A DNA stretch of 32,825 nt from Nocardia aobensis NBRC 100429 (GTDB lineage: Bacteria > Actinomycetota > Actinomycetes > Mycobacteriales > Mycobacteriaceae). The stretch covers positions 1-32,825 of the forward strand of contig NZ_BAFQ01000130.1 in assembly GCF_000308375.1 (NCBI RefSeq). The letters run 5' to 3'. The position numbers and the translations under genes were made by a program. The notes beneath the pieces were generated by a model. It worked only from the letters and a program-made list of their open reading frames with translations. It ran no database searches and was not told the DNA's origin. Below, one piece after another: positions 18,328 to 24,531 of the stretch; position 1 is the stretch's first letter; every line of letters begins with the position of its first letter.

Positions 18328-18375
18328 CGTCTGTTCCCCTTCTGACGGGTAAGTCTCGTTGTGTGGTTGGCGCCC

Positions 18376-18398
18376 ACGGTAGAGGGCGGCACCGACAA
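18376..18398 (-). promoter_or_regulatory. PafBC-type (RecA-NDp) DNA-damage promoter of recA
   Basis: Minus strand reads TTGTCGGTG, eight bases, then TACCGT. This matches the known RecA-NDp pattern (TTGTCRGTG-N8-TAnnnT) that drives LexA-independent damage induction in mycobacteria through PafBC. The expected transcription start is near 18368, about 40 bases before the recA ATG. Confidence 0.8.
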
Positions 18399-18417
18399 GT
18401 TCTGATGGCAAGCTTAG

Positions 18418-18433
18418 ACGAACACGTGTTCGA
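18418..18433. promoter_or_regulatory. LexA (SOS) box upstream of recA
   Basis: CGAACACGTGTTCG is a perfect 14-bp palindrome matching the actinobacterial LexA consensus CGAAC-N4-GTTCG. It sits about 90 bases before the recA start and just upstream of the PafBC-type promoter. Confidence 0.85.
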
Positions 18434-18543
18434 GGCAAGCGACGCGCCCGCCGACACGCACGGCGGCCGTACAGCCGCACCCCGTCCCCGGCAATCGCCG
18501 CGCTATCCGGCCGGTCACGCGGCCCCGATGCGGCCGTGCCCGG

Positions 18544-19578
18544 TCATCGAGTCGCCGTCGGCACCACCGCGATCCGATCGGTCTGCATCAGCGCCTGCGC
18601 CTGTTTCAGCATCCGCAGTGTCGGCGTCACCTCCACGTCGACGATCCCGTCCAGAGCCCCCAGCCGCTCGGTGAGGTAGCGGTACAGGTGTGAGCTGTCG
18701 CGGCAGACGATGGAGGCGACCAGATTGGTGGGCCCGGTGGTGGCCGCGACGAACGCCGTCTCCGGATGGGTGGCGATCGCCCGGCCGATGGCGTCGAGCT
18801 CGGCCGGATGCGTCCGCACCCATAGCGACGCCCGCACCGCGTACCCCATGCGCTCGATGGCGAAATCGAGATCGAAATACAGCACGCCCGCCGCCGTCAG
18901 CTCGGACATCCGCCGCGCGACCCGGGTTGGGCTCCAGCCGGTTTCGGCCGCCAGCCGGGCATAGGAGGCGCGCCCGTCGCGGGCCAGCAGGGCGAGCATC
19001 GCCTCGTCGGCCGCGGACAGCTCCATCGGCGCGTCGGGCCCGCGCTGATCGTTCATCGCGGGCCTCGGTCCCAGCTGCCGCAACTGTTCCTCGGTCAGCA
19101 GCCTGCTGTACCGTGGCCACTCCTCTGCCAGCGGGAATCGGTGGATGATCTCGTAGGCCATCAATCCGGTGACCTGGCTGGCTCGCGGAAGGACGTTGAG
19201 CAGCAACGCGTCTCGCTGTTCGATCGAGCGCGGGCGGCTCACGCAGGTGACCTCCGAACCGGTCGACAGCAGCGCCACCCAACTCACGTCCGGCAGTCGC
19301 GCCAGCGATTCGGCGAGCCGCAGCGCCTTGTCCGGGGTCGACCGCACCCGCAGCATCCAGCGCGTATTCCCCAGCGGCATGGCGTTGACCTGGCCGGAGA
19401 CGTGCAGGATGCCGCGTTGGCGCATCGACCGGAAGCGGCGGGCCACGGTCTGTTCGGAGACGCCGAGGATCGCGCCCAGGGTGGCGAACGGGATGCGGGC
19501 ATCGGTGACCAAGCCGTGCACGATCTGCTTGTCGAGCGTATCGAGAACGGAGGATTCGAGTTCGTCTTCGCTGTTCAC
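18544..19578 (-). CDS. Lrp/AsnC family transcriptional regulator (double-domain)
   Basis: 344 residues, about twice a normal Lrp protein, consistent with two fused Lrp/AsnC units. The first HTH is at about 15-60 (ATLGAILGVSEQTVARRFR), followed by a ligand-sensing RAM-like region; the second HTH is at about 188-232 (YARLAAETGWSPTRVARRMS), followed by a second RAM-like region to about 325. The start is GTG at 19578. It is divergent from an MFS exporter gene 97 bases away, which makes that transporter the likely target. Matching inverted 8-mers flank the shared region. Effector unknown. Confidence 0.9.
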   Translation of the reverse strand: MNSEDELESSVLDTLDKQIVHGLVTDARIPFATLGAILGVSEQTVARRFRSMRQRGILHVSGQVNAMPLGNTRWMLRVRSTPDKALRLAESLARLPDVSWVALLSTGSEVTCVSRPRSIEQRDALLLNVLPRASQVTGLMAYEIIHRFPLAEEWPRYSRLLTEEQLRQLGPRPAMNDQRGPDAPMELSAADEAMLALLARDGRASYARLAAETGWSPTRVARRMSELTAAGVLYFDLDFAIERMGYAVRASLWVRTHPAELDAIGRAIATHPETAFVAATTGPTNLVASIVCRDSSHLYRYLTERLGALDGIVDVEVTPTLRMLKQAQALMQTDRIAVVPTATR

Positions 19579-19600
19579 AGGCGGAATCTCACATCGAGGG

Positions 19601-19666
19601 CCGGGTAGCTGGATGGATATTCAAACATCTCGCACGCTTGGCGTCGATATCGTTCGCCCTACCCGG
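19601..19666. promoter_or_regulatory. Widely spaced inverted repeat in the regulator/MFS divergent region
   Basis: CCGGGTAG at 19601-19608 and CTACCCGG at 19659-19666 form a perfect inverted pair with 58 bases between centres. The right arm overlaps the MFS ribosome binding site (GGAGG at 19665-19669). It could be a binding-site pair for the Lrp-type regulator, which often wraps DNA. Speculative. Confidence 0.35.
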
Positions 19667-19674
19667 AGGTCGCC

Positions 19675-21084
19675 ATGCGGAAATGGCTCCCCTTGTTCGC
19701 GGCGTGCCTCGGCACGCTGATGCTGCTCATCGACGTCACCATCGTCAACGTCGCACTCCCCGACATCGCCGCCGATCTCGGCACCGGACTGTCGGGCCTG
19801 CAGTGGGTCGTCGACGGCTATGCGCTGGGACTGGCCGCACTGCTGCTGGTCCTGGGTTCGTTCGCCGATCGGTTCGGCGCCAAACCCACCTATCTCGCGG
19901 GCCTCGTGGTTTTCGCCGCCGCCTCACTGGCGTGCGGACTGGCCCAGTCCTCGGCCCTGCTGGTGGCCGCGCGGGCCGTGCAGGGCATCGGCGGTGCGGC
20001 CATGTTCGCGACCACGCTGTCGCTGCTGCACGCCACCTACACCGGCCGTGATCGCGGCACCGCGTTCGGCGCCTGGGGTGCGATCGCGGGTGCGGCCGCC
20101 GGCATCGGTGTGGTGCTCGGCGGGGTGCTGACCGACCTGCTGTCGTGGCGTTGGATCTTCCTGGTGAACCTGCCGATCGCGGCCGTCACCATCGCGCTGT
20201 CGCTGTACGCCTTCGGCCCCTCGCCACGACGCCCCGGCCGTGGCGTGGACCTCGCCGGAATGGCCGCCTTCGCCGTCGCGGCCACCGCGCTGACCTACGG
20301 CATCATCCGGGGTGGGGAGGACGGATGGGGCGACGGCGCGGCAGTCGCCACGCTGACCCTCGGCGCGATCGCGATCGGCTGTTTCGTCCTCGTCGAATCA
20401 CGCAGCGCCACACCGATGTTCCCGCTCGCACTGCTGCGCAACCGGGAGTTCGCGGCCACCCTGGTCGCGGCGGCGGGCTTCAATTTCGCCGCCTTCGCGA
20501 GCAGCCCCCTCATCTCCCTGTGGCTGCAGCAGCCGTTGCAGCTCAGCCCACTGCGCGCCGGACTGTCCATGCTGCCGATGGCGGCGACGGCGTTCGTGGT
20601 CTCGGGCGCGTTCGGGCGGTGGCTGCACGACGTGGCACCCCGCTGGACCATCGGCGGCGGATTGGTGATCACCGGTATCGGGGCGGGTCTGCTGGGCGTG
20701 ATCGACGCCGGATCGACCTGGAGTGCACTACTTTTCGGTTACGTGGTGATCGGCATCGGCATCGGCGTGCTCGCGCCGCCGCTGGTGGCGGTCGCGATGG
20801 CCGCGGTGCCCCCGCAGCAGAGCGGCACCGCCGCCGGGGCGGTCAACACCGCACGCCAACTGGGCCTCGCCCTCGGGGTCGCGGTACTCGGCACGGCATT
20901 CCGCAGCGCGGCCGGCGAGGGCCGGAACACGGTGTCGCAGTTCGTGTCCGGGCTCGACGCGGCCGTGGCGGTGGCAGCGGGTGTGGGCATCGTTCTCGGC
21001 CTCATCGCCTTCGCCCTGTTCCGTCCTCGTCCCCGGAGCGCCGAGACGGCGGAACCGGCCGCCGCAGAGATCCCCGTCGGCTGA
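19675..21084 (+). CDS. MFS transporter, DHA2-type drug/metabolite exporter
   Basis: 469-residue membrane protein with roughly 14 hydrophobic segments. The first span contains LLIDVTIVNVALPDI, the DHA2 (14-span) signature, and LVLGSFADRFGAKPTYLAG matches the loop 2-3 motif of the superfamily. These are proton-driven exporters of drugs, dyes or metabolites; the substrate is unknown. The ATG at 19675 follows GGAGG at five bases. Paired with the divergent Lrp/AsnC-type regulator. Beyond its end lies a 24-bp tandem repeat. Confidence 0.92.
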   Translation: MRKWLPLFAACLGTLMLLIDVTIVNVALPDIAADLGTGLSGLQWVVDGYALGLAALLLVLGSFADRFGAKPTYLAGLVVFAAASLACGLAQSSALLVAARAVQGIGGAAMFATTLSLLHATYTGRDRGTAFGAWGAIAGAAAGIGVVLGGVLTDLLSWRWIFLVNLPIAAVTIALSLYAFGPSPRRPGRGVDLAGMAAFAVAATALTYGIIRGGEDGWGDGAAVATLTLGAIAIGCFVLVESRSATPMFPLALLRNREFAATLVAAAGFNFAAFASSPLISLWLQQPLQLSPLRAGLSMLPMAATAFVVSGAFGRWLHDVAPRWTIGGGLVITGIGAGLLGVIDAGSTWSALLFGYVVIGIGIGVLAPPLVAVAMAAVPPQQSGTAAGAVNTARQLGLALGVAVLGTAFRSAAGEGRNTVSQFVSGLDAAVAVAAGVGIVLGLIAFALFRPRPRSAETAEPAAAEIPVG

Positions 21085-21093
21085 ACCGGCGGC

Positions 21094-21189
21094 GCCGCGG
21101 CGCAGTGCCGATTCCGCGCCGCGGCGCGGTGCTGATTCCGCGCCGCGGCGCAGTGCTGATTCCGCGCCGCGGCGCAGTGGCCGATTCGG
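21094..21189. repeat. 24-bp tandem direct repeat, about four copies
   Basis: Units start at 21094, 21118, 21142 and 21166. The typical unit begins GCCGCGGCGCAGTGCTGATT and ends CCGC. The first three copies differ at single bases; the fourth has an extra G and a diverged end. Most unit junctions create the 12-bp palindrome GCGCCGCGGCGC. It sits between the convergent MFS and SnoaL-like genes. Confidence 0.85.
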
Positions 21190-21200
21190 AGAAGGTGCGC

Positions 21201-21674
21201 TCACACTTCGGGGCCGAGCCCCACCGGCAGTCGCGGCGGGGTTCCCTGAGTCCACGTGATGCGCAGCGACGACGCCCGGATCCGCCAGCCGTCGGCCGTC
21301 CGGGCCAATTCGGTGTCGGCATGCCCGGCGGAGATGAAGACCCCCTCGGAACCGTCGGCGAGGACATGAGTGCTCAGCTGAGCGCCGCGTGCCGTGGCGC
21401 GGTCGCCGTCGAGTTCGATCACCGCGTTGGTTCCCAGATGAACGGTCCGGTCGAACAGCGCCATCCCGCGCCGGATGTGCGCGAGTACGGCGTCGCGGCC
21501 GCGGACGGTGCCGATCGGCATCTCCGCGGTCGCGTCCTCGGTGTAGTAGGTCCGCGCCCACCGATCGTCGAATACGCCCTCGTCGAGCGACCGCAGATAG
21601 CGGTCCAGCAGGTCGGTTATCTCGGACCGGTCCAGTAGTTCCCGAATCCGGTTCTCGGTGATCTCGGTATCCAT
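21201..21674 (-). CDS. NTF2/SnoaL-like protein
   Basis: 157 residues with the cone-shaped alpha+beta fold pattern of the SnoaL_4 type: an N-terminal helix pair (ITDLLDRYLRSLDEGVFDDRW), YYTEDATAEMP, a central RGRDAVLAHIRRGM, and late beta strands. Members act as small hydratases, isomerases or ligand-binding proteins; the role here is unknown. I use the ATG at 21674, because a -10-like CAGGGT lies six bases before it; an ATG at 21689 is also in frame. The promoter overlaps a MerR-type palindrome. Confidence 0.85.
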   Translation of the reverse strand: MDTEITENRIRELLDRSEITDLLDRYLRSLDEGVFDDRWARTYYTEDATAEMPIGTVRGRDAVLAHIRRGMALFDRTVHLGTNAVIELDGDRATARGAQLSTHVLADGSEGVFISAGHADTELARTADGWRIRASSLRITWTQGTPPRLPVGLGPEV

Positions 21675-21680
21675 GCGACC

Positions 21681-21711
21681 ACCCTGCAACCTCGAGCGAA
21701 CTCGAGGTCAA
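21681..21711 (-). promoter_or_regulatory. MerR-type promoter/operator upstream of the SnoaL-like gene
   Basis: Minus strand: TTGACC (-35), a 19-base spacer and CAGGGT as a weak -10. The palindrome ACCTCGAG-TTCG-CTCGAGGT (21689-21708) overlaps the -35 and fills the spacer. An over-long 19-bp spacer filled by such a dyad is the hallmark of MerR/SoxR-activated promoters. No MerR gene is in the window. Confidence 0.6.
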
Positions 21712-21742
21712 GGCCGCTGTGACGCAGCCGACCGCTACCCGG

Positions 21743-21937
21743 TCACCAGCGGTTCTTCGGTACGTCGAATTCGGCGCACAGAGCACGCCAGACCTCGCGG
21801 GGGTCGATACCGTCCTCGATCGCCTGGGAGCCGGTACGGCCGTTCATCGAGGGCAGGACATGATCGGCCAGCAGCAGGTCGCCGCGGGCGACGCCGAATT
21901 CGGTATGCAAGAGTTCCTGAAATTCAGTCAACCGCAC
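21743..21937 (-). CDS. DUF3046 domain-containing protein (Rv2738c-like)
   Basis: 64-residue conserved actinobacterial protein. The sequence reads VRLTEFQELLHTEFG at the start, with DGIDPREVWRALCAEFDVP near the C-terminus; this is the DUF3046 pattern found close to recA in M. tuberculosis (Rv2738c). The GTG at 21937 is supported by homology from its first residues and by a TACCCT box seven bases upstream. Lies 46 bases after the glycosyltransferase gene on the same strand. No function is established for the family. Confidence 0.9.
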   Translation of the reverse strand: MRLTEFQELLHTEFGVARGDLLLADHVLPSMNGRTGSQAIEDGIDPREVWRALCAEFDVPKNRW

Positions 21938-21944
21938 CGTGCCG

Positions 21945-21950
21945 AGGGTA
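21945..21950 (-). promoter_or_regulatory. Candidate -10 box for leaderless DUF3046 mRNA
   Basis: TACCCT on the minus strand, seven bases before the GTG at 21937. No ribosome binding site is present. Confidence 0.4.
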
Positions 21951-21983
21951 CCGGTCGCCCACGAACGGCCGACGGCGGCGCGG

Positions 21984-23147
21984 TCAGCTCGCGCGCGCCC
22001 GGTCCAGTGTGCGGTGACAGATGTCGATCGGATCGGCGACATCGGAGGCGGTGGCCGCGGCCGCCGCGGCGGCCTTGCGATAGGACTCGTCGCCGAGGAC
22101 GGTGCGCACCGCCGCGCGCAGCGATTCGGGCGTGAACGGCCGTACCAGCAGCGAACTACCTTGGCGCACCGCACGATTGGCGAGTTCCCACTGATCACCT
22201 CCACCGGGCACGGTCACGATCGGCACGCCGGCGAGCAGAGTTTTGGCCAGCAACCCGTGCCCTCCGCCGCCGACCACCACCGCGGCATGCCGCAACAGCT
22301 CGTCCTGCCGTCCCAGGCCGGCCGTCGCCCACGGCGGAAGGTCCTCCGGTGGCGTATCGAGCATCGAGATCGCCACGCGCACATCGCTGTCCGCGAGCGC
22401 CTCCAGCGCACCGGTCGCCAGATCACCGAATCCGGTCCGGGCCGTGGACGGCGCGACCACGACCAGCGGCCGGTCACCGGGCGGCGGCGCCAGCACCTCC
22501 GACGTCGGCTCCCACAGCAGCGGCCCCACCACATGCGCGTCCTCCGGCCAATCCGGCCGGTCGACCTCCAGAGCGGGCAGTGTGGCGATCAACCGGGCAT
22601 CCGGGCCGGGATCCAGCTCCGGCAGCCCCACGCTCGCCCGCGCCGCTCCCCGCTGCCGATCGCCGCGGGTGATCGCGCGCGCGGTCAGCCCGCGCAGCAC
22701 CGTATCGCGCATCCGCCCACGCAGACCCTCACCCGGCGCGAGCCCACTACCGATGGGCGGCAACGCTTTCGACGGCAGATACAGCGGATGCGGCGACAGC
22801 TCGACCCACGGCACCCCCAGCCGCTCGGCGGCCATCCCGCCGCCGGCGGTGAGCACATCCGAGACCACCAGCTCCGGCAGCATGGCACTGAGATCGGGCA
22901 GGATCTCCGAGGAGATATGGGCCGCTCGGTCATGGATGCGCGCACCCGCGTCGGCGTCGTCGTCCTGCGGGCGCGGCGCCAAACCCTTCAACCGCCGCAC
23001 CGCGATCCCCGCCTCGCGCGCCGCATCGAACCAGCGCGGACTGGTGAACAACACCGGATCATCGCCCGCCTGGAGAAACCGCAGACACAGCGCGATCGCC
23101 GGAAACGCATGACCCGGATCCGGACCCGCGACGACAGCCACTCGCAT
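21984..23147 (-). CDS. Glycosyltransferase, GT-B/MGT-like (Rv2739c-like)
   Basis: 387 residues. The N-terminal acceptor domain begins RVAVVAGPDPGHAFPAIALC with the glycine/histidine loop of GT-B enzymes. The C-terminal donor domain contains VVVGGGGHGLLAKTLLAGVP (about 290-309) and GGGDQWELAN (about 315-324), matching the UDP-sugar-binding region of macrolide/UDP-glucuronosyl-like transferases. Positional counterpart of Rv2739c. I chose the ATG at 23147, where the conserved sequence starts; an ATG four codons upstream is possible. Donor sugar and acceptor unknown. Confidence 0.87.
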   Translation of the reverse strand: MRVAVVAGPDPGHAFPAIALCLRFLQAGDDPVLFTSPRWFDAAREAGIAVRRLKGLAPRPQDDDADAGARIHDRAAHISSEILPDLSAMLPELVVSDVLTAGGGMAAERLGVPWVELSPHPLYLPSKALPPIGSGLAPGEGLRGRMRDTVLRGLTARAITRGDRQRGAARASVGLPELDPGPDARLIATLPALEVDRPDWPEDAHVVGPLLWEPTSEVLAPPPGDRPLVVVAPSTARTGFGDLATGALEALADSDVRVAISMLDTPPEDLPPWATAGLGRQDELLRHAAVVVGGGGHGLLAKTLLAGVPIVTVPGGGDQWELANRAVRQGSSLLVRPFTPESLRAAVRTVLGDESYRKAAAAAAATASDVADPIDICHRTLDRARAS

Positions 23148-23255
23148 GCGCCCCACCATGCCATACCCGGTCACCACCCGATGCCGGGCGGGCACAGCTA
23201 CCCGACGGTCATGAACGCCGCCGGAACCGATCGTGGCCGCTCACAGTACCGGCGG

Positions 23256-23969
23256 TCAGTCGGCGAAGTGGTACAGCTCGAACCCGACCGCCCGCTCGGC
23301 AGCGAAACCGGCATGCGGCCCCGTGGCCCGATCCACGATGGCGCGAGCCTGGTCCGCCACCGGCTCGTCACTGAGCGCGCTCAGGTAGCGGCTGTGCTGC
23401 ATGAGCGAATCCACCGCGGCCCGAACGGTATCGGTGACGTCCACCGCGTGCGTCACCACCGGGCCCACCACCGCGGCCCAACGCGGCGTCCAGATCGGCA
23501 ATTCGGCCAGCTCCGGGAAGATCCATTCGTTGCCCGCATCCGAGATCGCGTCCAGCGCACTGCGCCCCACCGCGCGATGATCGGCGCTGTTCGCATATCC
23601 GGGCGCCCAGGTGTCGCCGAAATTGAACAACACCACCATCTCCGGGCGATGCCGCCGGATCGCCGCGGCCAGATCGCGGCGCAAACCGAGCCCACCCTCG
23701 ATCCGCCCATCCGGATAGCCCAGGAACTCCACCTCCTCGACGCCGACCGCGCGCGCCGAGGCGATCTCCTCCTGCTGCCGCACCGGCCCGCACTCGGCCG
23801 GCGGCAGGCCCGCGATCCCGGCCTCACCGCTGGTGACCAGCAGATACCGGATGTCCTTACCCTGCTTCGTCCAGCGAGCCACCGCGGCCGCGGCACCGTA
23901 TTCGATATCGTCGGGATGGGCGACGATCACCAGACCGCGCTGCCAATCCTCGGGTAGTTGGGCTGTAAT
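23256..23969 (-). CDS. PIG-L family deacetylase with probable ATT start
   Basis: Zn-dependent de-N-acetylase family (related to MshB and Mca). The metal motif AHPDDIEYG and the downstream ADHRAVGRSALDA histidine are present. With the proposed start the protein is 237 residues. The only usual start codon in frame, GTG at 23930, falls right at the first core strand (VIVAHPDD) and has no ribosome binding site. Upstream the frame stays open and reads TAQLPEDWQRGL, which resembles the N-terminus of related proteins as I remember them. It begins at an ATT at 23969 that has GGAGG (23975-23979) five bases before it. So either ATT is used, or the codon is an error for ATG. Substrate unknown. Confidence 0.85.
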   Translation of the reverse strand: MTAQLPEDWQRGLVIVAHPDDIEYGAAAAVARWTKQGKDIRYLLVTSGEAGIAGLPPAECGPVRQQEEIASARAVGVEEVEFLGYPDGRIEGGLGLRRDLAAAIRRHRPEMVVLFNFGDTWAPGYANSADHRAVGRSALDAISDAGNEWIFPELAELPIWTPRWAAVVGPVVTHAVDVTDTVRAAVDSLMQHSRYLSALSDEPVADQARAIVDRATGPHAGFAAERAVGFELYHFAD

Positions 23970-23974
23970 TTCGG

Positions 23975-23979
23975 CCTCC
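23975..23979 (-). promoter_or_regulatory. Ribosome binding site that points to an ATT start
   Basis: GGAGG on the minus strand, five bases before the ATT at 23969-23967. No ATG, GTG or TTG lies at a suitable distance in the PIG-L frame. Confidence 0.6.
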
Positions 23980-24008
23980 GTGTTCGATGCGGCGGCTCCG
24001 CCACCGCG

Positions 24009-24034
24009 GGTTCTCGGCCCTTAGGCCGAGAACC
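24009..24034. repeat. Perfect 11-bp inverted repeat upstream of the PIG-L gene
   Basis: Arms GGTTCTCGGCC and GGCCGAGAACC with a four-base loop. It lies about 40 bases before the PIG-L start and about 70 bases beyond another strong hairpin. It may be a second terminator stem, an operator, or a leader-RNA structure. Confidence 0.6.
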
Positions 24035-24103
24035 ATGAAGGTGCACCTCTCGCGAAACGCTAACACAGCAAATCTCTCGGCTTCGTAGTTGCGAAACAGC
24101 AAC

Positions 24104-24133
24104 GGGCCGTTCGGCTTTCGTACCGAACGGCCC
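24104..24133 (-). terminator. Terminator-like hairpin after the 57-residue membrane-protein gene
   Basis: Arms GGGCCGTTCGG and CCGAACGGCCC (11 bp, eight-base loop), 13 bases past the stop at 24147. On the minus strand it is followed by GTTGCTGTTTCGC, only moderately T-rich. Confidence 0.65.
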
Positions 24134-24146
24134 GGGTTGTAGCTGG

Positions 24147-24320
24147 CTACAGTTTGGTGACAGTCGACTTGTTCGAGCCGGAGACGGCCTTGTACAGCAG
24201 GTACAGGCCGAAGACCACGACGCTGATCATCAGGATCGGGAACAGCGCCTTGACCAGCGCGCCGATCACGATCAGCGCCAGCCACACGAGCGCGACGACG
24301 CCCAGAATCTTCCAGAACAT
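24147..24320 (-). CDS. Small hydrophobic membrane protein
   Basis: 57 residues, nearly all hydrophobic, with two closely spaced membrane segments (about 4-22 and 25-44) and a short polar tail, SGSNKSTVTKL. GGGAGG lies seven bases before the ATG at 24320, so I prefer it to the ATG two codons upstream, which would sit directly against that site. Followed by a strong hairpin, so it forms a defined transcription unit end. It lies downstream of pspM on the same strand, where M. tuberculosis has Rv2742c (pspN); a role in envelope stress is only a guess from position. Confidence 0.75.
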   Translation of the reverse strand: MFWKILGVVALVWLALIVIGALVKALFPILMISVVVFGLYLLYKAVSGSNKSTVTKL

Positions 24321-24531
24321 GTCCATTCCTCCCGAAGGTTTCCGAACCGCCGTCAGCGCGATCCGACTCCTCCATACTGTCAACTCGGCGACGGAAAATC
24401 ACCAGGTCACGACCGATATCCGGGAAATCTCAGGGTGAACCCCTAGCCGGATCACCCGCGAGGATCGGTCCGCGCGCCGAATATCGCCCCGTGCGGCCGC
24501 GAAGGCACGGATGCCGCCGAGGCGGCCGCGT

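Noticed and set aside
16552..18345. Long plus-strand open frame of 597 codons antisense to recA and recX.
   Set aside because: It is the mirror of the true genes in high-GC DNA; it has no recognised motif, no ribosome binding site, and recA is certain on the other strand.
23857..24402. Minus-strand 181-codon frame overlapping the small membrane protein and the PIG-L start, containing an ATG at 24036.
   Set aside because: It runs out of frame through both genes and through two hairpins; joining it to PIG-L would require a frameshift, whereas the ATT start needs none.
24433..24459. GGGTGA/TCACCC dyad between pspM and the small membrane protein.
   Set aside because: Six-base arms with a long loop are expected by chance.
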